From the NCBI GenBank assembly GCA_910586125.1, contig CAJUHP010000002.1, positions 62,001-126,000 on the forward strand: a stretch of 64,000 nucleotides of DNA. Reading direction: 5' to 3'. How positions within the stretch are numbered: the stretch's first letter is position 1; each line of letters opens with the position of its first letter. Both the position numbers and the translations under genes were made by a program. The notes below the pieces were generated by a model, which was not told the origin of the DNA, did no database searches, and was given only the letters and a program-made list of their open reading frames with translations. The DNA comes from an uncultured Lachnospiraceae bacterium. GTDB taxonomy: Bacteria > Bacillota > Clostridia > Lachnospirales > Lachnospiraceae. Below, piece by piece: positions 44,389 through 53,384 of the stretch.

Positions 44389-46151
44389 TCGATTCCGCCT
44401 CCTTCTTCATTTAACTGTTTCTCCAACTGCTGTTTCTCATAGATACTCCGGTAGATGCCTCCCTTTTCCATCAGCTCCTGATGGGTTCCGTACTCCACCC
44501 CATGGCCTTCATCCAGCACCAGGATATGGTCCGCATTCTGGATCGTGGAAATCCGGTGTGCGATGATCAGAGTCGTTTTTCCGGCACGGTTTTCCTTGAG
44601 ATTATGCAGAATCTGCTCTTCCGTATCGGTATCCACCGCGGACAGGGCATCGTCCAGGATCAAAATCGGAGCGTCCTTTAACAGAGCTCTGGCGATGGCG
44701 CTGCGCTGTTTTTGTCCGCCGGACAGCGTTACGCCCCGCTCCCCCACCATCGTGTCATAGCCCGCCGGAAAATCCATGATATTGCTGTGGATACAGGCAT
44801 TTTTTGCGGCCTGGTAGATCGCAGCCTTATCCCGCAGCTCGGCTCCAAAGGCAATATTGTTCTCCAGCGTGTCGGAAAACAGGAAATTATCCTGCGGCAC
44901 ATAGGCGATATCCCGCCGCAGCACCGCTAAGGGTATTTCATAGAGAGAATGGCCGTCGATGCGGATCATATCGGACCGGGTGTTGTACAGGCGAAGCAGA
45001 AGGTTGGCCAGCGTGGATTTGCCGCTGCCGGTCCGTCCTAAAACAGCCAGGGTACTGCCCTTTTCCACATGCACCCGAATCCCCTCCAAAACCGGTATGT
45101 CTTCCTGGTCCGGGTAGGCGAAGGTCAGGCGGTCCAGATCAATCTCCCCCTCCAGCTTTTCAATCTCCTTCACATCCTCGCTGTCCACGATATCCGGCTT
45201 TTCCTCAAAAATGACCGTGACGCGCTTTAGGGAAGCCATTCCCTGGGAAATAAACGTAATGCATTCCCCTGCCGCCAACATCGGCCATACCAGCATAGCC
45301 ACATACTGATTAAAGGCCACAAACTGTCCCAGCGTGATTTCTCCGGCAATCGCCAGATAACCGCCATAGAGCAGCGTCAGAAGACCGCTGACGCCGATAA
45401 TCAGATCCAAAAGCGGCATGAACAGAGCCTGCGCCCGCACCACGCCCAGGTTTTTTTCCTGATTGTTGCGGTTCGTTCTGGCAAACGCCGCCAGTTCTTT
45501 TCTCTCCTGCACAAAGGCTTTGATGACTCGGATTCCCGATACCGCCTCCTGCACCTGGTCCGTCAGGCCGGAGAAGGCTTCCTGTTTCTCTAAAAACCTC
45601 TTATGCATGACTTTTCCGTAAAAATAATCACCGAACATAATCAGCAGCATGGGGATCACCGCCACGATGGTCAGTCTGAAATTGACGTAAAACATCATTT
45701 TAGCCAGCACCATAATCAGCATGACAGAGGCGTCAAACGCCGTGATCACCGTCGGTCCCAGAAACATGCGCACAGCCGCCAGATCATTGGTGAAATGTGC
45801 CATCAGGTCTCCGGTTTTATGCTCGTTAAAATAGCGCATGGATAAAAGCTCCAGATGCGCAAACATATCGCCCCGCAGCTCTTTCTCAATCGAGCGGGCA
45901 GAGCCGAACAGAAAAAAACGCCAGCCAAAACGCCCCAAAGCCATACCTGTTCCCAAAAGCAGAATCCAGATTACCAGTTTCCAGACACCGTCCATGCCGA
46001 TGGTTCCGGCCTCCAGCCCGTCCGTGATCTCCCCGGTAAACTGCGGAATGTAGACATTCATAATATCCACCGCAAAAAGCGCCGCAATTCCAAGTATGTA
46101 CTGCAGAGCATGACGTCTGACATAGCGGCTGATGAATCTCAGTTCCTTCAT
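44385..46151 (-). CDS. ABC exporter half-transporter, degenerate ATPase site
   Basis: A 588-residue fused exporter with six membrane helices, Walker A GRTGSGKST and signature LSGGQKQR. Walker B ends LILDDALSAVD, with Asp in place of the catalytic Glu. This substitution marks the degenerate subunit of heterodimeric exporters, in line with the canonical partner encoded next. It is the first gene after the promoter at 46219-46246. Confidence 0.92.
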   Translation of the reverse strand: MKELRFISRYVRRHALQYILGIAALFAVDIMNVYIPQFTGEITDGLEAGTIGMDGVWKLVIWILLLGTGMALGRFGWRFFLFGSARSIEKELRGDMFAHLELLSMRYFNEHKTGDLMAHFTNDLAAVRMFLGPTVITAFDASVMLIMVLAKMMFYVNFRLTIVAVIPMLLIMFGDYFYGKVMHKRFLEKQEAFSGLTDQVQEAVSGIRVIKAFVQERKELAAFARTNRNNQEKNLGVVRAQALFMPLLDLIIGVSGLLTLLYGGYLAIAGEITLGQFVAFNQYVAMLVWPMLAAGECITFISQGMASLKRVTVIFEEKPDIVDSEDVKEIEKLEGEIDLDRLTFAYPDQEDIPVLEGIRVHVEKGSTLAVLGRTGSGKSTLANLLLRLYNTRSDMIRIDGHSLYEIPLAVLRRDIAYVPQDNFLFSDTLENNIAFGAELRDKAAIYQAAKNACIHSNIMDFPAGYDTMVGERGVTLSGGQKQRSAIARALLKDAPILILDDALSAVDTDTEEQILHNLKENRAGKTTLIIAHRISTIQNADHILVLDEGHGVEYGTHQELMEKGGIYRSIYEKQQLEKQLNEEGGGIE

Positions 46152-46218
46152 CGTAATTTCTCCTTTATGCGAATACCTTGCTTATGCGAAGCATACTAAA
46201 ATACGGGGTACTCGGATG

Positions 46219-46246
46219 AGTATACCATATTTTAACGGAATGTCAA
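46219..46246 (-). promoter_or_regulatory. Sigma-A promoter of the ABC exporter operon
   Basis: Minus strand: -35 TTGACA (46241-46246, perfect), 16-base spacer, -10 TATACT (46219-46224). The leader to the first ATG is about 60 bases. With the small gaps and ATGA overlaps downstream, one transcript could cover the two exporter genes, both flavoproteins, the patatin gene, ynzC-like gene and ABC-class ATPase. Confidence 0.75.
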
Positions 46247-46273
46247 TCTGCGCAAAAGGCAAAAAGCCGCAGC

Positions 46274-46345
46274 AAAACGGCGAATCCGTCTGCCTTTGAA
46301 CGGGGGCATTTCCCCTTTCCCATACGCATACGAATCCGCCGTTTT
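46274..46345 (-). terminator. Long stem-loop terminator of codY
   Basis: AAAACGGCGGATTCGT and ACGGATTCGCCGTTTT (as read on the minus strand, 46345-46330 and 46289-46274) pair over 16 bases with two G-U pairs. A loop of 40 bases contains a second small GGGG/CCCC hairpin. The stem ends with GCCGTTTT and a further T-run follows. The G-U pairs exist only on the minus strand, which fits a codY transcript. Confidence 0.65.
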
Positions 46346-46392
46346 CCAACGGCCTCTGCTGTTCTCTCACAGTCAGTAAGAAAATCCTGTTT

Positions 46393-47175
46393 TTATTCCT
46401 TCTTCTCTTTCTTCATGTTTGCCAGCTCATCTAACAGCATATCATTGACAATCTTGATATAGGTCCCCTTCATTCCGGAAGAACGGGACTCGATCACGCC
46501 CGCGCTCTCAAATTTGCGCAGCGCATTGACGATCACCGAGCGGGTGATTCCCACGCGGTCTGCAATCTTGCTGGCTACCAGGATTCCCTCATTGCCGTCC
46601 AGCTCGTCGAAAATATACTGGGCCGCCTCCAATTCAGAGAAGGACAAGGTGCTGAGAGCGGAGCGGACAATCCCCAGTTTCCGGTTCTCTTCCGCGTACT
46701 CTTCGCTGACGCTACGCAGCATCTCCAGCCCCACCACGGTAGTGCCGTACTCGCACAGGATAATGTCGTCGATATCATACTCCCGCTCCGTCTGGTAGAC
46801 CAGCATGGTCCCCAGGCGCTCGCCGCTGATGTCGATCGGCGCAATCATGGCCTTATAACGATTCACGTCCGGCTGCTCAAAACCCATATTTTCCAGATTC
46901 ACATTCTCCTTCGTCGAGAGAATTCCCAGAATTCGGTCATTAAAAATAGGATCGATGAACTCTCCCACGGTATTGACCAGATATTCTTCCACCGGCTTGA
47001 TTCCCTCATAATAACCCAGTCCCAATACCTTGCCTTTTTTACTGATCACCATGACATTCGAGGTCATGATTCCATTCAAAACCTCACAAATGTCATTAAA
47101 ATTTACTTTGTTGGAATTGTTGTTATGAAGCAGCTTGTTAATCTTCCGGGTTTTATCCAACAACTGTACACTCAT
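46393..47175 (-). CDS. codY: GTP- and branched-chain-amino-acid-sensing regulator CodY
   Basis: A 260-residue global repressor of nutrient-limitation genes in low-GC Gram-positive bacteria. The N-terminal GAF-like sensor (NGIMTSNVMVISKKGKVLGLG) is followed by a linker helix and a C-terminal winged helix (ASKIADRVGITRSVIVNALRKFESAGVIESRSSG). Length and motifs are typical. It probably controls amino-acid and possibly motility genes here, since CodY represses motility in some relatives. Confidence 0.96.
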   Translation of the reverse strand: MSVQLLDKTRKINKLLHNNNSNKVNFNDICEVLNGIMTSNVMVISKKGKVLGLGYYEGIKPVEEYLVNTVGEFIDPIFNDRILGILSTKENVNLENMGFEQPDVNRYKAMIAPIDISGERLGTMLVYQTEREYDIDDIILCEYGTTVVGLEMLRSVSEEYAEENRKLGIVRSALSTLSFSELEAAQYIFDELDGNEGILVASKIADRVGITRSVIVNALRKFESAGVIESRSSGMKGTYIKIVNDMLLDELANMKKEKKE

Positions 47176-47210
47176 ATTCGTCTCTCCTTCTTAACTTATT
47201 ATTTTCATGG

Positions 47211-47248
47211 AATATTTAAATATTAGCATGTATTGCTCACAAATACAA
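47211..47248 (-). promoter_or_regulatory. codY promoter with overlapping palindrome
   Basis: Minus strand: -35 TTGTAT (47243-47248), 17-base spacer, -10 TAATAT (47220-47225). A perfect 14-base palindrome, AATATTTAAATATT (47211-47224), covers the -10 and the predicted start point. It may be an autoregulatory operator, though it does not match the CodY box AATTTTCWGAAAATT well. Confidence 0.5.
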
Positions 47249-47564
47249 GTGCTATTTCTAATTTTTTTCTTTTCCCCTAAAATTTTTGTTACACTTTCTT
47301 GTAGCTGCTTTTACAGAGGAAAAAAGAACCGTGTTTTTAGACATATCTGTGATATCGGACGATGTCTGCCTAATATTCTGCGGTTCTGACCCTCTTTTGT
47401 TTTGCCAATATAGAAAATAAAATGCTATCAATTGTCCATAGCTCAACGAAAACAAGAAAGAGAATCTGCTGAATATAAGATAATTTTGTCGAATAGTAGA
47501 AAAATTTGTGGGGTAATGCTATCATTATGAAAGATTGTTTTTTCAGAAATCAGGAGAGGCGAGC
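47249..47564. other. AT-rich intergenic region between codY and the acetyltransferase gene
   Basis: This stretch holds no convincing gene. It is much richer in A and T than its surroundings. A possible plus-strand sigma-A promoter for the acetyltransferase gene, TAGAAA (47501-47506), 17 bases, TATCAT (47524-47529), lies near its right end. I see no riboswitch or RNA gene. Confidence 0.4.
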
Positions 47565-48287
47565 ATGAGAACAAATGACATAACACTTTTGTATCAGAAC
47601 CCGGAGTATGCTGTCTATCAAGACAAGAATTGCGTCGGCGTACTCCAGCTATACGAGAATCCCTGTCATCAGAAAAATTGTTATGTGAGACTGAAAATGA
47701 ATTCCTTTGATCCGCAGATCAGTGCGGTATTATTTGACAGGCTGAAAAAGATTGCAAAGCGGCCGCTGCAAGTCATGGCACATTCGGACAATACCGCACT
47801 GACAGATTTTCTGCGCGCCGGCGGTTTCCAGTGCAGGAGAAAATGCTATGAAATAGAAGCCGCCGCCAAAGACTATATCGGCGGCAATGCCGATGTGCAA
47901 CTGCTGGATAGCTGTAGAGGGAAAAAGGACTATGAGAATTCATGCCGGATGATGTTTGAATACTATGTAAAAACCCACAAGGCCGTCAATCCATGGACGG
48001 CAGATTTTGATATGTTTTGTACGAAAATGCCGGGGGAGGTTATCTGTGCCAAGGCCGGCGGCCAGATCGCAAGTCTTGCGTTTGTGGAGGGCAACGAGAT
48101 TGCCTATCTGTGCGGCGCCAATCCGCAGCACTTTGTCCGCTTTGCCCACAGTCTTGTAAAATGGATGCTGGAACAATATGAAACGGTCTGTCTTGAGTGC
48201 GATGACTGCGATTGGGCCGCCATGATTGTAAGATCGCTCTTTCAAAACCAGAGCGCCAAAAGCTTGGATACCTATATTGCCGACTAG
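47565..48287 (+). CDS. GNAT-family N-acetyltransferase
   Basis: A 240-residue protein with two acetyltransferase-like halves. The first carries the GNAT-type segment HSDNTALTDFLRAGGFQCRR and ends in a CYE motif. The second has ASLAFVEGNEIAYLCGANP, a possible cofactor-binding strand and loop. The substrate is unknown. The ATG at 47565 follows GGAGAGG. It is transcribed opposite to its neighbours codY and topA and interrupts what is often a contiguous codY/topA region. Confidence 0.7.
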   Translation: MRTNDITLLYQNPEYAVYQDKNCVGVLQLYENPCHQKNCYVRLKMNSFDPQISAVLFDRLKKIAKRPLQVMAHSDNTALTDFLRAGGFQCRRKCYEIEAAAKDYIGGNADVQLLDSCRGKKDYENSCRMMFEYYVKTHKAVNPWTADFDMFCTKMPGEVICAKAGGQIASLAFVEGNEIAYLCGANPQHFVRFAHSLVKWMLEQYETVCLECDDCDWAAMIVRSLFQNQSAKSLDTYIAD

Positions 48288-48327
48288 AAGAAATTCCTTT
48301 TCTCTGCCTGCTGCCGCTCAGCCAGAT

Positions 48328-48362
48328 TTGGCGTGTCTGAACCTTCGTTTCAGACACGCCAA
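48328..48362. terminator. Perfect hairpin between convergent acetyltransferase and topA genes
   Basis: A perfect 14-base stem, TTGGCGTGTCTGAA (48328-48341) with TTCAGACACGCCAA (48349-48362), and a loop of 7 bases lies between the two stop codons. No long T-run follows on either strand, so it may need a factor or act as a transcript-end stabiliser. Its symmetry and position suit a shared end point. Confidence 0.6.
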
Positions 48363-48374
48363 CATCCCGCTCGC

Positions 48375-50459
48375 TTATCCTGCTTTTTCGTCCGAGTCCA
48401 CCACCGTACCACAGGCTGTATCGGCACAGATCCGTTTACTGCCCTTCTCCACCATGTATCCGCCGCAGGAAGGACACTTCATTTTGGACGGCTTCTGCCA
48501 GGACATAAAATCACAGTCCGCGCCGTTCCCCTCGCATCCAAAGAACCGGCGGCCCTTCTTTGTTCTGCGAAGCACCACCTCTTTTCCGCATTTCGGGCAT
48601 GGCACGCCGATTTTTTCCAACAGAGGCTTTGTATTGCGGCAGTCCGGAAAACCGGGACATGCCAAAAATTTTCCGTGAGGACCGTATTTGATCACCATCA
48701 TGCGCCCGCAGTTTTCACAGGGAACATCCGAGACTTCGTCCTCAATCTTAATTTCTTTCAGCTCTTTCTGTGCCTGCAGTACAGCAGCGTTCAGATCCGG
48801 ATAAAAATTGCTCACAACCGTCTTCCAGTCCACCGTTCCTTCTGCCACCCCGTCTAACAGCGATTCCATATTGGCGGTAAAGCTCACGTCCACAATCGTG
48901 GCAAAAGACTGCTTCATAATATGGTTGACCACGTCGCCCAGCTCCGTCACATAGAGGCTCTTCTCCTCTTTTATGATATAGCGGCGCGCCAGCAGCGTCG
49001 TGATGGTCGGCGCATAGGTACTGGGACGGCCGATGCCTTCTTCCTCCAGCATCCTCACCAGAGTCGCCTCCGTGTAGTGCGCCGGCGGCTGTGTGAAATG
49101 CTGCATACTGTTCAGCTTCGGCGCAGAGAGAGTCGTGCCCGTCACAAGCGCCGCCGCTGCCGCCTGATTCTCCTTCTTTTCATCACCGGTATCGTATACA
49201 GACTGATATCCGTCAAATACACGGCGGGAAGCGGACGCCTGAAACAGATAGCCGGCGGCTTCGATTTTTACCGAAGTCGTCTCAAAGCGGGCGCTGGTCA
49301 TCCGGCTGGCCGTATAGCGCTGCCACACTAGCTGATACAGGCGAAACTGATCGCGGCTCAAAGAGTCCTTCACCTTGGCCGGCGTCAGGGAGATGTCTGT
49401 GGGACGGATCGCCTCGTGGGCGTCCTGCACCTTCCCCTTGTTCTTTCCGGAAGGAACCTCTTCGGAAGCATATTCTTTTCCGTAGTTTGCCTCGATATAG
49501 GCTTTGGACGAGGCCAGCGCCTCCTCCGAGATCCGTACGGAATCCGTTCGCAGATAGGTGATCAGGCCAATCGTTCCGTGCCCCTTCACATCCACGCCCT
49601 CGTAGAGCTGCTGTGCGATCCGCATTGTCTTCTGCGTGGCAAAATTCAGCAGATTCGCGGCGTCCTGCTGCAGTGTGCTGGTGGTGAAGGGCAGCGGGGC
49701 TTTGCGGACTCTCTCGCCCTTCTTTAACTCCGCCACCTGATATGCCGCATTCTGAAGGGCCGCGCAGATCTCATCCAGTTGGCCCTTGTTCTGAATCTCC
49801 GTCTTTTTTCCTTTGCCAAAAAACTTTGCGTGAAGAGGCGTCTTATACCCCTCAATCGGAAAATCCGCGTCCAAGCTCCAGTACTCCTCCGGAATAAAAG
49901 CGGCGATTTCTTCCTCCCTATCGCACATAATCCGAAGAGCCGCGGACTGTACGCGCCCGGCGCTTAAGCCCCTCTTTACTTTCGCCCACAAAACCGGGCT
50001 GATCTCGTATCCCACCATGCGATCCAACACCCGGCGGGCCTGCTGGGCATCCACCAGATTCATATCCAGCTCCCTTGGCTCCTTCAGAGAAGCTTTCACC
50101 GCCGATTTGGTGATTTCATTGAAGCTGATGCGGTACACTTTCTTGTCCTCGGTCCCCTCCAGCTTGAGCGCCGCCAAAAGGTGCCAGGATATGGCCTCTC
50201 CCTCCCGGTCCGGGTCGGTAGCCAGATAGATCTTATCTGCTTTTTTTACTTCTTTGCGAAGCGACGAGAGCAGTTCTCCTTTGCCGCGGATGGTAATGTA
50301 CTTTGGCTCAAAATTATGCTCCACATCAATTCCCATCTGACTCTTGGGAAGATCGCGGACATGTCCGTTGGAGGCGGCGACCTCATAATTTTGGCCCAGG
50401 AATTTTTTAATTGTCTTCACCTTTGCCGGTGACTCCACAATAACCAGATTCTTTGCCAT
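48375..50459 (-). CDS. topA: DNA topoisomerase I (type IA)
   Basis: A 694-residue enzyme that relaxes negative supercoils. It has an N-terminal TOPRIM domain (LVIVESPAKVKTIKKFLG; DPDREGEAISW), the active-site Tyr302 in GLITYLRTDSVR and three C-terminal Cys4 zinc ribbons (CENCGRMM, CPKCGKEV, CPSCGGYM). The ATG at 50459 with AAGGAG five bases upstream is the start. Upstream is a sigma-A promoter candidate, so it may be expressed apart from dprA. Confidence 0.97.
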   Translation of the reverse strand: MAKNLVIVESPAKVKTIKKFLGQNYEVAASNGHVRDLPKSQMGIDVEHNFEPKYITIRGKGELLSSLRKEVKKADKIYLATDPDREGEAISWHLLAALKLEGTEDKKVYRISFNEITKSAVKASLKEPRELDMNLVDAQQARRVLDRMVGYEISPVLWAKVKRGLSAGRVQSAALRIMCDREEEIAAFIPEEYWSLDADFPIEGYKTPLHAKFFGKGKKTEIQNKGQLDEICAALQNAAYQVAELKKGERVRKAPLPFTTSTLQQDAANLLNFATQKTMRIAQQLYEGVDVKGHGTIGLITYLRTDSVRISEEALASSKAYIEANYGKEYASEEVPSGKNKGKVQDAHEAIRPTDISLTPAKVKDSLSRDQFRLYQLVWQRYTASRMTSARFETTSVKIEAAGYLFQASASRRVFDGYQSVYDTGDEKKENQAAAAALVTGTTLSAPKLNSMQHFTQPPAHYTEATLVRMLEEEGIGRPSTYAPTITTLLARRYIIKEEKSLYVTELGDVVNHIMKQSFATIVDVSFTANMESLLDGVAEGTVDWKTVVSNFYPDLNAAVLQAQKELKEIKIEDEVSDVPCENCGRMMVIKYGPHGKFLACPGFPDCRNTKPLLEKIGVPCPKCGKEVVLRRTKKGRRFFGCEGNGADCDFMSWQKPSKMKCPSCGGYMVEKGSKRICADTACGTVVDSDEKAG

Positions 50460-50558
50460 GGTTTTCTCCTTGTACACTGCCGCAGAGCGGATACAGTGCA
50501 GAATAATCGGGACATTCGTCTCTTTCTATCTGTATGTTATGCCCCGGCAATCCAGACA

Positions 50559-50587
50559 ACTATACACCATATTTTTCTTCTATGCAA
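50559..50587 (-). promoter_or_regulatory. Sigma-A promoter candidate of topA
   Basis: Minus strand: -35 TTGCAT (50582-50587), 17-base spacer, -10 TATAGT (50559-50564, 5 of 6). The leader is about 95 bases. It lies in the 137-base gap between dprA and topA. Confidence 0.55.
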
Positions 50588-50596
50588 GTATTTTTT

Positions 50597-51853
50597 TCAA
50601 AAATCCGCACGGCTGTAGTACCCTTTTCCTTTCTCCAAAATCTGCCCGGACAGCAATAGATCCAAAAGAGCCGCGCGGACCTGAACCAGAGAAAGTCCGG
50701 TCAGTGTCATAATATCGTCCACACTTCGATTCTCGCTGCCCAGACAGTCATATACCTTTTTGGGATTCGTTATCCCCGCTCCCATTGCCTGCCCTGCCGG
50801 GCTTTCACCGCAATGTTTCTCCTCGACCGTTCGCCTTTTGTCCTCCCATCCGTCTGTCCTTTTCCCTCTCTTTTTCTCTGTCTCCTCACCAGCTCTGCCT
50901 GCTGCCGCCAAAAATTCCAGCACCTGACTGCTGTCTGTCAAGAGGGCCGCTCCGTTTTGAATCAATTGATGACAGCCTTCGCTCAGTGCGTCCCCCACCC
51001 GGCCGGGCAGCGCAAACACTTCCTTGCCCTGCTCCAAAGCCTGGTCCACCGTGATCAGGGAACCGCTGCGCTTTCGAGCCTCCATCACAAGAATACAGTC
51101 GGACAGACCGCTGATTACCCGGTTGCGGATCGGAAAATTTCGGGCTGCCGGTTTGGTCCCCGGCGGAAATTCTGACAGCAGTCCGCCGCCGTTCTCCAAA
51201 ATCTGCACGGCCAGCTTTTCATGCTCTCTGGGATAACACTGTTCTACACCGCATCCCAACACTGCCCAGGTCGCTTCTCTGACACCGGTCTTCAGCGCTC
51301 CCCAGTGTCCTTCACTGTCCACGCCGTATGCCAGGCCGCTGATGATCTGCACACCGGATGCCGCCAGCTCTCCTGCAAACCGCCTGCTCTGCTTTGCTCC
51401 ATATCCGCTGCAGGCCCTGGCACCGATCACGGCCGCCGCCGGACGCATATCCGATGGAAGACTCCCCCGCACATACAGGGCGAACGGCTTTCCATATAAT
51501 GGTAGCAGCCGTTTTGGGTACTCCTCATCCCACAGTGTGACAAAGCGGACGCCGCGCTCGCTCCAGTACCAGTAATCTTCCCGACATCTGGCAATTTCTT
51601 TTCTGTGTTCCCACAGTCTTGTCAGATCCCCTGGTGTGATCCGCGGTTTTTCCCCGGAGAGTTTTCCCCACCGTTCCTGCAGTCTTCCTTTCAGAAAAAG
51701 CAGGGCGGTCTGGGCATTTTCTCCAGCTTCCTGCACAAAATGCAGGATGGAGAGCGGTCCTTCCACCAGGGCAGATAACTGCGCAAGCTTCACCGCCCCC
51801 CATCCCGGCGTCCGACTCAGCCACCAGATAGCCTCTCTCTCATTGATCTCCAT
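50597..51853 (-). CDS. dprA: DNA-processing protein DprA
   Basis: A 418-residue protein that loads RecA onto incoming single-stranded DNA during transformation. The Rossmann-like DprA core shows GARACSGYGAKQSRRFAGELA, SGLAYGVDSEGH and a C-terminal winged helix (YDCLGSENRSVDDIMTLTGL). A Gly/Lys/Glu-rich linker sits between core and wing. It overlaps comM by 14 bases, giving a comM-dprA-topA cluster. Confidence 0.95.
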   Translation of the reverse strand: MEINEREAIWWLSRTPGWGAVKLAQLSALVEGPLSILHFVQEAGENAQTALLFLKGRLQERWGKLSGEKPRITPGDLTRLWEHRKEIARCREDYWYWSERGVRFVTLWDEEYPKRLLPLYGKPFALYVRGSLPSDMRPAAAVIGARACSGYGAKQSRRFAGELAASGVQIISGLAYGVDSEGHWGALKTGVREATWAVLGCGVEQCYPREHEKLAVQILENGGGLLSEFPPGTKPAARNFPIRNRVISGLSDCILVMEARKRSGSLITVDQALEQGKEVFALPGRVGDALSEGCHQLIQNGAALLTDSSQVLEFLAAAGRAGEETEKKRGKRTDGWEDKRRTVEEKHCGESPAGQAMGAGITNPKKVYDCLGSENRSVDDIMTLTGLSLVQVRAALLDLLLSGQILEKGKGYYSRADF

Positions 51854-53384
51854 CGTCCATTCCTCTCACCGCCCAAAGCTGCTCCCCAAAACTGCGGTAA
51901 AACACAGCCTCACTGACATGTTCATAACCGATCACCTCTTTCTCTTCCAGATCGGCCAGCGTGCGGGCTACCCGGCGCAGGCTGTGCAGCCCCCTGGCGC
52001 TCAACGTCATTTTTTCATAGACTCTCTGCAAAAGCGCCTCGGCCCTCTCGCTCAACGGACAAAACCGATTCAGATACGAAACCGGGATTCTGGCATTGAA
52101 GCGAATATGTGTTCCCCGAAAACGCTCCCTCTGCCGGCTGACCGCCCGCTCCACCCGCCGGCGGATCGCTGCCGACGGTTCCCCTTCACAGCCCAGTTCG
52201 CTGTAGGCGGCTTTTGTCACCTCCGCACAGATATCGATCCGGTCCAGCAGCGGGCGGCTGACCCGTCCCAGATACCGGCGGATCTCGCTCTCTGTACAGC
52301 GGCACAGATTGCGGTCCGGATAGTATCCGCACCGACAGGCATTCATCGCAGCCACCAGAATAAAGTCTGCCGGAAATTCGTAGGACGCTCCTAAGCGCAC
52401 CAACGTCAATTTTCGATCCTCCATGGGCTGGCGCAGCGTTTCCAGAACTTCGCTGCGAAATTCCGGCAGTTCATCAAGAAACAAAACGCCGCCGTGGGCC
52501 AGCGACATCTCGCCGGGGCGAGGAATACGCCCTCCCCCCGCCAGGCCGGCCGCCGTCACCGTGTGATGCGGACTGCGAAACGGGCGCGTTGTCATCAGGC
52601 TGTTCCCGGCCGGAAGATAGCCTCCAATGCTGTATATGGTGGAGATCTCCATGCTTTCTTCCCTGCTAAGGCGGGGAAGGATCGTCGGAATCCGGCGGGC
52701 TACCATAGACTTTCCAGAGCCAGCCGAACCGATCATCAAAAGATTGTGCATCCCGGCGCACGCTGCCTCCGCCGCACGCTTTATCATGCTTTGGCCGCCG
52801 ATCTGGCTAAAATCCACTCCGTTTTCCTGGATTTCTTCCTCCCAGGGCGGGCGGGAGAAGGAGCGGCAAAGACTCTCGTCTTTTAACATCGACAGAAGAT
52901 GAGGCACGCTGTCCACCGGTATCACCGACAGCCCGTCTACCGCCGCGCCCTCTCCGGCATTTTCTCTGGGAACAAACAGCCGCTGTTTTCCCTCTCGCCT
53001 TGCAAGGCTGGCCATGGCCATCACGCCGCGCACACTTCTTACACTCCCGTCCAGACAGACCTCCCCGGCAACCACGGCGCCCCGCAGCCCCTGTCCTGGC
53101 GCCAGTCCCAGAGCCACCAAAATCCCTGCGGCTATCGCCAGATCAAAACCGGTTCCCTCCTTGCGCCGGTCCGCCGGGGACAGGCTGATCGTGATCCGCT
53201 TCGGCGGAATCCGAACGCCGGCATTTTTGAGCGCGGTGCGCACGCGCTCTCTCGCTTCTCTGGTCTCCGCGGACAAAGCCCCCACCATTTCCAGATGCGG
53301 CAGGCCGTCGCTGACGTCCGTCTCCACCTGCACCAAAAAACAGTCCATACCGGCCAGAGCCGCGCTGTATATTTTACTGTACAA
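51840..53384 (-). CDS. comM: ComM/YifB-family Mg-chelatase-like AAA ATPase
   Basis: A 514-residue helicase-like protein of the ComM family, which aids branch migration during transformation. It has an N-terminal Lon-type domain (SAALAGMDCFLVQVETDVSDGLP), an AAA core with Walker A GSAGSGKSM, the motif RPFRSPHHTVTAAGLAGGG and a C-terminal Mg-chelatase-like domain. The start is TTG at 53384: an AGGAGG nine bases upstream and the family N-terminus agree; upstream extension to 53501 has no support. Confidence 0.93.
   Translation of the reverse strand: MYSKIYSAALAGMDCFLVQVETDVSDGLPHLEMVGALSAETREARERVRTALKNAGVRIPPKRITISLSPADRRKEGTGFDLAIAAGILVALGLAPGQGLRGAVVAGEVCLDGSVRSVRGVMAMASLARREGKQRLFVPRENAGEGAAVDGLSVIPVDSVPHLLSMLKDESLCRSFSRPPWEEEIQENGVDFSQIGGQSMIKRAAEAACAGMHNLLMIGSAGSGKSMVARRIPTILPRLSREESMEISTIYSIGGYLPAGNSLMTTRPFRSPHHTVTAAGLAGGGRIPRPGEMSLAHGGVLFLDELPEFRSEVLETLRQPMEDRKLTLVRLGASYEFPADFILVAAMNACRCGYYPDRNLCRCTESEIRRYLGRVSRPLLDRIDICAEVTKAAYSELGCEGEPSAAIRRRVERAVSRQRERFRGTHIRFNARIPVSYLNRFCPLSERAEALLQRVYEKMTLSARGLHSLRRVARTLADLEEKEVIGYEHVSEAVFYRSFGEQLWAVRGMDDGDQ

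Noticed and set aside
47351..47358. TCCGATAT on the minus strand upstream of codY
   Set aside because: The -35 region has no TAAA at 14-16 bases, and it is over 170 bases from codY with a better sigma-A promoter in between.
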